Below, one piece after another: positions 26,338 through 34,573 of a stretch of 60,481 nucleotides of DNA (positions are counted from its first letter, which is position 1; every line of letters starts with the position of its first letter). Below the pieces are notes generated by a model, which was not told the origin of the DNA, did not search any database, and was given only the letters and a program-made list of their open reading frames with translations. This DNA is from Clostridia bacterium (GTDB lineage: Bacteria > Bacillota > Clostridia > Christensenellales > Borkfalkiaceae), in the NCBI GenBank assembly GCA_017507005.1, contig JAFWBT010000005.1:1-60481 (forward strand), read 5' to 3'. The position numbers and the translations under genes are program-made.

Positions 26338-26560
26338 GGCGGACGAGTATACTCGGATATATAACGTAATACAGGCGGACAAGTCGGTGATGAGCGACGC
26401 TTGCAAGGCGCTCGTACTGCAAGATTTTTCAGAAAAATTCAATGAATATTTCGATTTAATCGGGCTGCCAAGGATAGAATTGACACAAAAAAACGGAATT
26501 TACACAATCGGCGTGACGTTTGAGGCTGAACGTATTAAAAAATTTAACGTATTAAAATAG
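26327..26560 (+). CDS. Small protein after MinD, possible MinE-like topological factor
   Basis: 77 residues. Length, position directly after minD and a plan of N-terminal helices followed by a beta-rich end (PRIELTQKNGIYTIGVTFE) fit MinE, whose C-terminal domain has a similar strand pair. Direct sequence similarity is weak and the MinD-binding N-terminal segment is not obvious, so the name is not assigned. GGGGG five bases before ATG 26327 favours this start; GTG 26288 and ATG 26312 are in-frame alternatives without a good site. It ends in TAG, the only intact gene here to do so. Confidence 0.6.
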   Translation: MRRTADEYTRIYNVIQADKSVMSDACKALVLQDFSEKFNEYFDLIGLPRIELTQKNGIYTIGVTFEAERIKKFNVLK

Positions 26561-26580
26561 TTTACGAAGGAGCAAGAAGT

Positions 26581-27456
26581 ATGCAAGAAAGACAATTTGA
26601 CATCATCACCGATTCCACTTGTGATATGCCGACGGCGTTTTACGAGGAACACGGCGTTACGTGCGTAAAGCTGGGCTTTACTATGAACAACATCAATTAC
26701 GAGGGGGAGAGCGGCGAAGCGATTGCGCCTAAGGATTTTTATGCGAAACTGCGCGAGGGCGCGATGCCCACCACCTATCAGGTGACGGGGGAAATGGCGA
26801 AACAGTATATGGAAAAGAGCCTGCAAAACGGGCGTGACGTACTCGTTGTCGCGTTTTCGTCTGCGCTGTCGGGCACGGCGGGGAGCTTTATCGTAGCGGC
26901 GCGGGAGCTGTCGGAAAAATACCCCAAACGCAAGGTGTGCGTGGTGGATTCGCTGTGCGCGTCGATGGGCGAGGGGCTTTTGCTGTATTACGTCATTAAA
27001 AAGGCGGACGAAGGCGCAAAAATCGAGGACGTGGTGAACTATGCAGAGGATTTAAAACTGCATATTTGTCACCATTTCACAGTGGATAATTTGTTCCATT
27101 TAAAACGCGGCGGCAGGGTGTCGGGCGCGACGGCGGTAATCGGCTCGATATTAAAAATAAAGCCCGTTATGCACGTGGATAACGAGGGGAGATTGGTGGC
27201 AATCGGCAAAGCAATGGGTAGAAAAAAATCCTTGCATACGCTAGTGGACAATCTTTTCGAGAGCGCGGATATGGACGAAAATGATCCTATTTTTATCAGT
27301 CACGGCGATTGTATGGAGGACGTGGAATACGTCAAGAGTTTGATTTTGGCGCAACGCCCGAACACGGAAATTGTAGTGCATTACGTAGGCGCGGTAATCG
27401 GATCGCACTCGGGTGCGGGCACGGTAGCGCTGTTTAATAAGGGCAGAAAGAGATAA
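26581..27456 (+). CDS. DegV family fatty-acid-binding protein (FakB-type)
   Basis: 291 residues. IITDSTCDMP opens the DegV domain, with TTYQVTGEM, FSSALSGTAGSF and the HFTVDNLFHLKRGGRVSG segment lining the fatty-acid pocket. DegV proteins hold the acyl chain phosphorylated by FakA, encoded at 19128-20774. AAGGAG precedes ATG 26581. Twenty bases separate it from the MinE-like gene, so co-transcription is likely. Confidence 0.92.
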   Translation: MQERQFDIITDSTCDMPTAFYEEHGVTCVKLGFTMNNINYEGESGEAIAPKDFYAKLREGAMPTTYQVTGEMAKQYMEKSLQNGRDVLVVAFSSALSGTAGSFIVAARELSEKYPKRKVCVVDSLCASMGEGLLLYYVIKKADEGAKIEDVVNYAEDLKLHICHHFTVDNLFHLKRGGRVSGATAVIGSILKIKPVMHVDNEGRLVAIGKAMGRKKSLHTLVDNLFESADMDENDPIFISHGDCMEDVEYVKSLILAQRPNTEIVVHYVGAVIGSHSGAGTVALFNKGRKR

Positions 27457-27487
27457 TTTTTTGTCTTAAAACAGCGAAAAATGACGA

Positions 27488-27506
27488 TACCGTGTACGCG
27501 TTGAAA
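27488..27506 (+). repeat. Dispersed repeat core, first of an adjacent pair
   Basis: TACCGTGTACGCGTTGAAA in the degV 3' region; second copy 32 bp downstream. Confidence 0.7.
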
Positions 27507-27519
27507 ATACTTATGGGTA

Positions 27520-27538
27520 TACCGTGTACGAGATGAAT
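27520..27538 (+). repeat. Dispersed repeat core, second of an adjacent pair
   Basis: TACCGTGTACGAGATGAAT, followed directly by the degV terminator. Confidence 0.7.
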
Positions 27539-27547
27539 AGAAAGAAA

Positions 27548-27577
27548 AGAACGGCAGAAATTTGCCGTTCTTTTTTC
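27548..27577. terminator. Bidirectional terminator between degV and the MATE gene
   Basis: AGAACGGCA (27548-27556) pairs with TGCCGTTCT (27563-27571), with a T run after and an A-rich run before. Confidence 0.85.
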
Positions 27578-27590
27578 ATATAAATTCATT

Positions 27591-28922
27591 TCAGTATTGA
27601 TATTTTTTCTTGTTTGCGACAAGGAATATCGCCGTCAGTACCGCCGCCATCAATTCCGCGACGACAATCGACAGCCATATCCCGTCAACGCCGTTCATAA
27701 CAAGCGGCAATATCAACACCGCTGCCACCTGAAATACCAGCGTTCGCAAAAAGGATATAATCGCCGACACCAAGCCGTTGTTAAGCGCCGTGAAAAAGGA
27801 CGAGCCGTATATCGCCAGCCCTGCGAACAGGAAGGAAAACGAATAGATACGGAACGCGTCTTTCGTCATTTTTAAAAGTTCCGCTTTTTTACTGACGAAC
27901 ACGAGGGAAAGGGGGGTGGCGAGGAGTTCTGCTAAGATACACATTGCCACCGACGAAAGAAGAATAATACGCAGGCTCTTTTTCAGCAAGCCTTTCAGCT
28001 CGTCGTGGTTTTGCGCGCCGTAATGGTAGCCGACGATAGGAGCCGTGCCAACGGAATACCCGATAAAGATAGCAAGGAAAAGCATAGTGACGTACATCAA
28101 TACGCCGTACGCCGCAACGCCGTCTTCGCCTGCGTATTTTAACAGCTGGATATTATACAGCATACCCACTAGCGACATCGATACGTTCGCCATCAGCTCG
28201 GACGAGCCGTTTCCGCACGCCTTTAACAGCGCTTTGCCGTCAAAATTCGTTTTGCTCAAATGCAGCAAAGAAGAATTTTTACTAAAAAAATAGAACAACG
28301 GCCCAAAACCTCCCACTGCTTGGCTCAACCCCGTAGCGACTGCCGCGCCGATAATGCCCCAACCAAACACGCCGACGAACAGCGCGTCGAGGACGATATT
28401 CGTCACGCCCGAGGCAACGGTGAACGCAAGCCCTAAATTCGGATTTTCCGCGGTGACGAAAAAGGTCTGAAACTCCATTTGCAGGATAAAGGCAGGCAGG
28501 GCGATAAGGATATACGTGCCGTACGTAACGCAATCGTCGAGCATAACGCCTTTCGCGCCGAGCAGCCTTGACACGGGTGCTAAAAACACGATACCGAGCA
28601 CGGCAATCACGGCGCCGATAATAATAGAAGTGTAGACGAATAGGGAAAATAGGCGGTTTGCTTTGCCTTTATCCCCCTCGCCGAGCGTCTTGGCAATGAG
28701 CGCACTGCCGCCTGCGCCGAACATAAAACCTACTGTGCCAAGAATCATCAAAAAGGGCATAATGAGGTTTACGGTGGTGAATTTATCCGTGCCTGCGAAG
28801 TTGGAGACGAACAACCCGTCCACCACGCCGTAGATAGAGGAAAACACCATCATCACAATCGAGGGCAGGGTGAAACGGAGTAGTTTTTTATACGTAAAAT
28901 GTTCGGAGAGCTGTATTTTCAT
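27591..28922 (-). CDS. MATE family efflux transporter (second copy)
   Basis: 443 residues, twelve membrane segments. The first helix region LLRFTLPSIVMMVFSSIYGV and the GAGGSALIAKTLGEGDK loop are typical of MATE transporters. It differs clearly from the MATE protein at 16509. ATG 28922 follows GGGAGAG and overlaps the stop of the upstream kinase-like gene by four bases, so translation is coupled. Last gene of the trmO operon; substrate unknown. Confidence 0.92.
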   Translation of the reverse strand: MKIQLSEHFTYKKLLRFTLPSIVMMVFSSIYGVVDGLFVSNFAGTDKFTTVNLIMPFLMILGTVGFMFGAGGSALIAKTLGEGDKGKANRLFSLFVYTSIIIGAVIAVLGIVFLAPVSRLLGAKGVMLDDCVTYGTYILIALPAFILQMEFQTFFVTAENPNLGLAFTVASGVTNIVLDALFVGVFGWGIIGAAVATGLSQAVGGFGPLFYFFSKNSSLLHLSKTNFDGKALLKACGNGSSELMANVSMSLVGMLYNIQLLKYAGEDGVAAYGVLMYVTMLFLAIFIGYSVGTAPIVGYHYGAQNHDELKGLLKKSLRIILLSSVAMCILAELLATPLSLVFVSKKAELLKMTKDAFRIYSFSFLFAGLAIYGSSFFTALNNGLVSAIISFLRTLVFQVAAVLILPLVMNGVDGIWLSIVVAELMAAVLTAIFLVANKKKYQY

Positions 28923-29536
28923 TTTTCTCTCCCAAACCATTGCTGAATAAAGGGTGCAAGGGCTTCGCTCAGTGCCTTAATCTCCCACGAGGACGTGTTG
29001 ACGACGAGGTGGTATTCCTCGCGCTGTCCCCATGCGCCGCCCGAGAGCATTTCACGCGTTTTTGCGCGGCTCTTGTCCACGCTTTTCATACGTTTTTCCA
29101 GTTCCTTTTCCGTCAGTGTTTCGTTTGCATCCGCGCGTTCTTGACAACGGCGAAGTTTTGTATTTTTATCCGCACAAACGAAGATATTAAAGGGCTGATA
29201 CGCTTTCAATAAAACGTCGGCGTTTCTGCCCACGATTACGCAATCGTCGCCCTTTTGCGCGATTTCTTCTAACACCCGTTTTTGCTCTGCTAATAAATCG
29301 GCAGAGGCGGAAAAAGAGGGGAGCGCCGTAAACGTGCGGCGATAGGAAATAGGAAAAGCCTGCCACGCCTGTGCGTCTAATTTTTTCTCTACGTACGTTG
29401 CGTCCAAATGCCGTTTTTCCGCAATCGCCGTGAGGATTTCACGGTCGTAATACGCAAAGCCGAGAATATCGGCGAGCCGTTTGCCAAGCTCTCTGCCGCC
29501 GCTACCAAATTCACGGCTGATGGTGATAATTTTCAT
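28919..29536 (-). CDS. Cytidylate kinase-like family protein
   Basis: 205 residues. MKIITISREFGSGGRELGKR contains the variant P-loop of the cytidylate-kinase-like family (PF13189), followed by LGFAYYDREIL. The IVGRNADVLL and RAKTREM segments match the lid and NMP-binding areas. This family is distinct from the essential Cmk and its substrate is not established. AGGAG precedes ATG 29536. It lies 3 bp after trmO and overlaps the MATE gene, forming a compact operon. Confidence 0.88.
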   Translation of the reverse strand: MKIITISREFGSGGRELGKRLADILGFAYYDREILTAIAEKRHLDATYVEKKLDAQAWQAFPISYRRTFTALPSFSASADLLAEQKRVLEEIAQKGDDCVIVGRNADVLLKAYQPFNIFVCADKNTKLRRCQERADANETLTEKELEKRMKSVDKSRAKTREMLSGGAWGQREEYHLVVNTSSWEIKALSEALAPFIQQWFGREK

Positions 29537-29539
29537 TGC

Positions 29540-30235
29540 TTACTCCTGTACTTTTAATACGTCTTGGACGGTGAGCGTGTCGCCGTCAACGGTAAATTTA
29601 ATTTCAAAATCGGCAAAACGCATACCGTAAACCCGCGTCGCGTCATCCTGATAAGAGGGACGGGGATCGTCGGCAAGACACTCTACCAAGCCCGCTTGTT
29701 TTTCGCTAGGGATAACGCCTTGCAAATCGTCTAAAAACACGACGTTAAGACGGTGATTTTCCCCCTCTTCCGAATAGCCGCCCGTCGCCTCGATTTGGCA
29801 ATCGGACAGGGGCAGGTATGGCTTCACGTCGAAAATAGGCGTTCCGTCGAGCAGGTCTGCGCCCGAAACAATCAGCACGTCGCCCTCGTCTTTCGTATGC
29901 TCTACGCGAAGGAGCTTTACGCAGGACAAGCCGAGCGGATTTGGGCGAAACGGGGAGCGGCTGGCGAACACGCCTACCCGTTTATTGCCGCCGAGCCTCG
30001 GCGGACGGACGGTGGGTGACCAGCTCTCTTTATGCGCTTTGGAAAAATCAAAAATCAGCCAAAGATGTGAAAAACCCTCAATTTCCCGCAAAGCCTCGGC
30101 GTTGCGATAGGGTGGGGTAAAGACGATTTTTGCCTGCACGGAGGGCGCGCGGCCGCTCTGGCGAGGAATACCGAATTTTTCCTTGAAATCGGCGTGAATA
30201 TGCGCGATAGGGCGTATGATGAGTTCGTTTTCCAT
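29540..30235 (-). CDS. trmO: TsaA/TrmO-like tRNA N6-methyltransferase domain protein
   Basis: 231 residues. IIRPIAHIHADFKEKFGIPR, then IEGFSHLWLIFDF, RPPRLGGNKRVGVFASRSPFRPNPLGLS, with the AdoMet-binding beta-barrel signature of TrmO/TsaA, which methylates t6A37 in some tRNAs. ATG 30235 lies ten bases after a perfect -10 element, so the message is almost leaderless. In-frame codons further upstream overlap the promoter and cannot be the start. First gene of the minus-strand operon. Confidence 0.88.
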   Translation of the reverse strand: MENELIIRPIAHIHADFKEKFGIPRQSGRAPSVQAKIVFTPPYRNAEALREIEGFSHLWLIFDFSKAHKESWSPTVRPPRLGGNKRVGVFASRSPFRPNPLGLSCVKLLRVEHTKDEGDVLIVSGADLLDGTPIFDVKPYLPLSDCQIEATGGYSEEGENHRLNVVFLDDLQGVIPSEKQAGLVECLADDPRPSYQDDATRVYGMRFADFEIKFTVDGDTLTVQDVLKVQE

Positions 30236-30245
30236 AGTAAGCACC

Positions 30246-30274
30246 ATTATAGGGCTTTTTCGGGGCTTTGTCAA
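30246..30274 (-). promoter_or_regulatory. Consensus sigma-A promoter of trmO
   Basis: On the minus strand TTGACA (30274-30269), 17-nt spacer, TATAAT (30251-30246): a full consensus match. Confidence 0.9.
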
Positions 30275-30317
30275 GCGTAAAAAAAGCAAAAAAGTGTGGG
30301 TTTCTATATGAAAAGAA

Positions 30318-30346
30318 TTGAAATTCTTTTAGGTTTGTATTATAAT
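30318..30346 (+). promoter_or_regulatory. Promoter of metF
   Basis: TTGAAA (30318-30323), 17-nt spacer, TATAAT (30341-30346). The leader is about 40 nt, too short for a SAM riboswitch. Confidence 0.85.
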
Positions 30347-30393
30347 ATAGAATAGCATAATGCGGTGAAATACGTTTTTGAGAGGAAAAAGCT

Positions 30394-31281
30394 ATGAAGC
30401 TGACGGAAATTTTTGAGAAAAAACAGTATTCCTTGTCCTTTGAGGTGTTTCCGCCCAAGACGGACGACGTATACGACAGCGTAAAGACGGCGACGGAAGA
30501 AATCGCCGCGTTAAAGCCTGCCTTTATGAGCGTTACGTACGGCGCAGGCGGCGGCACGAGCAAGTATACGCTGGACATTGCGAAAAATATCAAAAAACAG
30601 CACGGCGTTGAATCGTTGGCGCACCTTACCTGCGTTTCGTCTACGCGCGAAACGGTGCTGGCGCGCATTGCAGATTTTCGCGCGGCAGGCGTGGAAAACG
30701 TGATGGCGCTTCGCGGCGATATCCCTGCGGATATGTTGGGGGCGGACCGTAGCGGCTGGGCGTATCGGCACGCGGTTGATTTGATACGTGAAATCAAGGC
30801 AAGCGGCGCGGATTTTTGTATCGGCGGCGCGTGTTATCCCGAGGTGCATCCTGAAAGCGGCAATCAAAAAGAGGACATTTTGCACTTGAAAGAAAAAATC
30901 GACGCTGGTTGCGATTTTTTGACGACGCAGATGTTTTTTGACAACAATCTATTGTATAATTTCCTTTACAAAATCCTTGAGGCAGGTATCAACGTGCCCG
31001 TGGTGGCAGGCATTATGCCCATTACCAACGCAAAGCAGGTGGAACGCGCTATCCATTTATCCGGCTCGTTTATGCCGCAGCGTTTTAAGAGCCTTGTGGA
31101 TAAATTCGGCAGCGATCCTTTGGCGATGAAACAGGCGGGGATTGCGTACGCGACCGACCAGATTATTGACCTTTTTGCCAACGGCGTGACGAACGTACAC
31201 GTGTATTCGATGAACAAACCCGACGTCGCGCAAAAAATTCAGGCAAATTTGTTGGATATTTTAGGCAAAGATGCAAGATAA
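30394..31281 (+). CDS. metF: Methylenetetrahydrofolate reductase
   Basis: 295 residues; reduces 5,10-methylene-THF to 5-methyl-THF, the methyl donor for MetH. TIM barrel with LSFEVFPPKTDD, the catalytic Glu in that motif, SVTYGAGGG, ALRGDIP and DFLTTQMFFDN. GAGGAAAAAGC precedes ATG 30394. The stop overlaps the next gene by 11 bp, part of a folate/B12 methionine operon. Confidence 0.96.
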   Translation: MKLTEIFEKKQYSLSFEVFPPKTDDVYDSVKTATEEIAALKPAFMSVTYGAGGGTSKYTLDIAKNIKKQHGVESLAHLTCVSSTRETVLARIADFRAAGVENVMALRGDIPADMLGADRSGWAYRHAVDLIREIKASGADFCIGGACYPEVHPESGNQKEDILHLKEKIDAGCDFLTTQMFFDNNLLYNFLYKILEAGINVPVVAGIMPITNAKQVERAIHLSGSFMPQRFKSLVDKFGSDPLAMKQAGIAYATDQIIDLFANGVTNVHVYSMNKPDVAQKIQANLLDILGKDAR

Positions 31282-31891
31282 AATTTTTATTAAAACTTAC
31301 GAAAATATGCCCTCGTTTGATCGCGCGGAAATTTTACGCTACGCAGGCTGTAAGGATAGCGCAGACGAGCAAATACACGCCCTTTTAAACGATTGTCTTA
31401 ACGAAAGTGCAGGTGTTTTTTCCTATCGAGTGAGTTATCGTTTGTTCGACGTGAAACGAAATACGGGCGGTATTGCGCTTGGAGAACTGCAAACAGATAG
31501 CGCGGCGCTTGCAAGACGTTTAGCAGGCTGTGAAAAGGCGGCGGTGTTTGCGGCGACGGTGGGCTTGGGTATAGACCGTTTTATCGAGCGAAACGCAGGC
31601 GTTGCCACGGCGAAAGCGGTGCTGTTTCAGGCGATTGGCGCGGAGCGTATCGAGCGGCTTTGCGATAGCTTTTGCGAGGATTTAGAAAGGGAATACGGGG
31701 CGCGTGGTTATAAAGTAACGTCGCGGTTTAGCCCGGGCTATGGCGATTTGCCGATGACGTTGCAAAAGACGATTTTTACGCAGCTAGACTGCGCGCGAAA
31801 AATCGGGCTGACGCTGACGGATAGTCTTTTGATGACGCCGACGAAATCGGTGACGGCAATCGTGGGATTGCAAAAAATAGACGAAAATTAA
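31271..31891 (+). CDS. Stand-alone methionine synthase reactivation-domain protein
   Basis: 206 residues. RFSPGYGDLPMTLQ, the AdoMet-binding signature of the MetH activation domain, is followed by KIGLTLTDSLLMTPTKSVTAI. In most MetH proteins this domain is the C-terminal part; here it is a separate gene and MetH lacks it. It probably docks on MetH to re-methylate oxidised cob(II)alamin using AdoMet and a reductase. Start inside the end of metF, suggesting translational coupling. Confidence 0.9.
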   Translation: MQDKIFIKTYENMPSFDRAEILRYAGCKDSADEQIHALLNDCLNESAGVFSYRVSYRLFDVKRNTGGIALGELQTDSAALARRLAGCEKAAVFAATVGLGIDRFIERNAGVATAKAVLFQAIGAERIERLCDSFCEDLEREYGARGYKVTSRFSPGYGDLPMTLQKTIFTQLDCARKIGLTLTDSLLMTPTKSVTAIVGLQKIDEN

Positions 31892-31970
31892 ACGGACGAT
31901 AAATAGACGAAACGCGGCGCGTGACAACCGCGTAACAAGCAAAAGACCTCGAAAAAGATGGGTGATAGGT

Positions 31971-34427
31971 ATGAACGCAAAGGAATTTTTACGAAACGCA
32001 ATCGTATATTTTGACGGCGGCACGGGTACGTTGTTGCAGGCGTCGGGGTTGCCCTTGGGGGAATTGCCCGAACGCTGGAACATTACGCACGCGGACGTGA
32101 TTGAAGACGTCCACGCCGCCTATTTCAACGCTGGCAGTAACGTCGTTGCGACGAATACCTTTGGAGCAAATAGTTTAAAATTCACGGAAACGGAGTTGGA
32201 CGAAATCGTACGCGCGGCGATAACGAACGCGCGCAATGCGGCAAAGCGTTCTACGAATCGTGGCGAAAAATTCATTGCTTTGGATATCGGTCCGACGGGA
32301 AAGCTGTTAAAGCCCTACGGCGACCTCGATTTTGAGGACGCGGTGGAGTGCTTTGCGAAAACGGTGCGGCTTGGTGTGAAATACGGCGCGGACCTTATTT
32401 TGATTGAGACGATGAGCGACAGCTACGAAACGAAAGCGGCTTTGCTTGCGGCGAAAGAGAATAGCGATTTGCCCGTCGTGGTGTCGAACGCCTACGGCGC
32501 GGATGGAAAACTGATGACGGGGGCTAGCCCTGCCGCTATGGTGGCAATGCTTGAAGGCATGGGCGCGGACGTTATCGGCGTGAATTGTTCGCTGGGGCCG
32601 AAACAACTGCTTGGCGTTGTGAAAGAGTTGTTGGAAAAATCTTCCTTGCCCGTTTTGGTAAAGCCCAACGCAGGGCTGCCCGTATCGGACGGCGAGAACG
32701 CGTATTACGACGTGACGGCGGAAGAATTTGCCGAGTGTATGGCGGAATTTGTACGGCTTGGCGCGCGTTGTGTCGGCGGTTGTTGCGGTACGACGCCTGA
32801 ATATATCCGTAAAACGGTGGAAAAAACGCAAACCCTTTCGGCAATGCCGATTGCGAAAAAAAATATTACCTGCGTGTCGTCGTATACCCACGCGGTGGAA
32901 TTTTCCCAGCCCATTTTAATAGGCGAGCGTATCAATCCTACGGGCAAAAAACGTTTCAAACAAGCGCTTATTGAGGGGGACGTGGAATACGTATTAGCCG
33001 AGGGGATAGCGCAGCAGGAAAAGGGCGCGCACGTTCTTGACGTGAACGTTGGTTTGCCCGATATTGACGAAAAAGAACAGCTGCCTTTGTACGTGGAACG
33101 CTTGCAGGCGGTAATCGACCTGCCTTTGCAAATCGACACGTCGGATGCCGTCGCTATGGAACGGGCAATGCGCCGCTATAACGGCAAACCGCTCGTCAAT
33201 TCCGTCAACGGTAAAAAAGAGAGTATGGCGGCGGTGTTTCCGCTCGTGAAAAAATACGGCGGCGTGGTGGTAGCGCTCACGTTGGACGAAAACGGTATCC
33301 CTGAAACGGCGGAGGGCAGAGTGGCAATAGCGCGGCGGATTATCGCCGAGGCGGCGGCGTACGGCATAGCCAAAAAGGATATTATCGTGGACACGCTGGC
33401 AATGACCATCGCTACGGATACGAACGCCGCGAACGTTACTTTGGAAGCGCTTTGCCGTGTTAGACGGGAGTTAGGCGTGCATACCTCGTTGGGAGTGTCT
33501 AACGTATCCTTTGGCTTGCCCTCGCGCGAAATCGTGAACGCGACGTTCTTTGCGCGCGCGTTGGAAAACGGACTGTCGGCGGCGATTATCAATCCAAATT
33601 CCTTGGAAATGCTGAAAACGTATTACTCGTTTTTGGTGCTTGGCGGCGGGGATGAAAATTGCGGTGGCTATATCCGTTTTGCGAGCGAGATATTGCCCAA
33701 ATTGACACATGAAACCCTCAAAACGGTGACGGCGACGCAGCCGCAAACCGAAACGAAAGACGCGGTAATGGACGAAATAACGCCCTTAAAACGGGCGATA
33801 ATCAAAGGGCTTGACGGGGAAGCCGAGCGCGCCTGCGAAGAGGCTTTGCAGCGCGTTTCCGCCCTTACGATTGTGAGCGATGAGATAGTGCCTGCCTTGG
33901 ACGAGGTGGGGCGCGCGTACGAGGAAAAACGCGCCTTTTTGCCCGCGCTTCTCATGAGCGCGGAGGCGGCGAAAAAAGCCTTTGAAAAGATAAAGACGCA
34001 CCTTTTAGCAAACGGCGGCGAGTCGGAGAAAAAATGCAAAATCGTGCTTGCGACGGTGCAGGGGGATATTCACGATATCGGCAAGAATATCGTCAAGACG
34101 CTGCTCGAAAATTACGGCTTTGACGTGCTTGATTTAGGACGCGACGTATCGCCTGAAAAGGTGTTGGCGGCGGCAAAGGAAACGGGCGCGCCTATCGTGG
34201 GGCTGTCGGCGTTGATGACCACCACTGTGCCCTCCATGGAAAAGACGATAGCACTGTTGCGTAAAGAGCTGCCGTGCGTTAAAATTATGGTCGGCGGCGC
34301 GGTGTTAAACGCGGAGTATGCGAAAAAAATCGGCGCGGATGCGTATGGCAAAGACGGTATGGCGGCGGTGCGCTACGCCGAAGAAATATACGAAATTTTA
34401 TGCAAAAATAAGCAAAATATGCAATAA
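31971..34427 (+). CDS. metH: Cobalamin-dependent methionine synthase (lacking reactivation domain)
   Basis: 818 residues. The homocysteine-binding barrel (~1-290) has zinc ligands in GVNCSLGPKQ and VGGCCGTTPEY. The pterin/folate-binding barrel (~310-565) includes ERINPTGKKRFK. The helical cap (~590-675) and B12 Rossmann domain (~690-810) with DIHDIGKNIV, whose His coordinates cobalt, follow. The ~330-residue activation domain of full-length MetH is missing and supplied by the gene at 31271. ATG 31971 is chosen over GTG 31962; the local site GATAGG is modest. Confidence 0.95.
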   Translation: MNAKEFLRNAIVYFDGGTGTLLQASGLPLGELPERWNITHADVIEDVHAAYFNAGSNVVATNTFGANSLKFTETELDEIVRAAITNARNAAKRSTNRGEKFIALDIGPTGKLLKPYGDLDFEDAVECFAKTVRLGVKYGADLILIETMSDSYETKAALLAAKENSDLPVVVSNAYGADGKLMTGASPAAMVAMLEGMGADVIGVNCSLGPKQLLGVVKELLEKSSLPVLVKPNAGLPVSDGENAYYDVTAEEFAECMAEFVRLGARCVGGCCGTTPEYIRKTVEKTQTLSAMPIAKKNITCVSSYTHAVEFSQPILIGERINPTGKKRFKQALIEGDVEYVLAEGIAQQEKGAHVLDVNVGLPDIDEKEQLPLYVERLQAVIDLPLQIDTSDAVAMERAMRRYNGKPLVNSVNGKKESMAAVFPLVKKYGGVVVALTLDENGIPETAEGRVAIARRIIAEAAAYGIAKKDIIVDTLAMTIATDTNAANVTLEALCRVRRELGVHTSLGVSNVSFGLPSREIVNATFFARALENGLSAAIINPNSLEMLKTYYSFLVLGGGDENCGGYIRFASEILPKLTHETLKTVTATQPQTETKDAVMDEITPLKRAIIKGLDGEAERACEEALQRVSALTIVSDEIVPALDEVGRAYEEKRAFLPALLMSAEAAKKAFEKIKTHLLANGGESEKKCKIVLATVQGDIHDIGKNIVKTLLENYGFDVLDLGRDVSPEKVLAAAKETGAPIVGLSALMTTTVPSMEKTIALLRKELPCVKIMVGGAVLNAEYAKKIGADAYGKDGMAAVRYAEEIYEILCKNKQNMQ

Positions 34428-34456
34428 TTTATGCATATATGCGTTTTATTCGTAAA

Positions 34457-34545
34457 ATATTCATAAAACTTTGAAAATAAAGGCGTGAAAACGTTTGACA
34501 AACAAAAAAACGCATTGTATAATGTTTGCATAAATTGAATAAAAA
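34457..34545 (+). promoter_or_regulatory. Promoter region of the EamA-arg operon with possible ArgR boxes
   Basis: TTGACA (34495-34500), 17-nt spacer, TATAAT (34518-34523). ATATTCATAAA (34457-34467) upstream and TTGAATAAAAA (~34535-34545) downstream resemble halves of ARG boxes (TGAATAAAAATTCA type). The promoter is clear, the boxes tentative. Confidence 0.6.
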
Positions 34546-34573
34546 GATGTGAAAGAGAAAGGACGAGGAAGAA

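Noticed and set aside
26558-26560. Reassigned TAG codon genome-wide
   Set aside because: The MinE-like gene ends in TAG directly before the degV ribosome-binding site, and reading through would run out of frame into degV. TAG therefore still works as a stop here.
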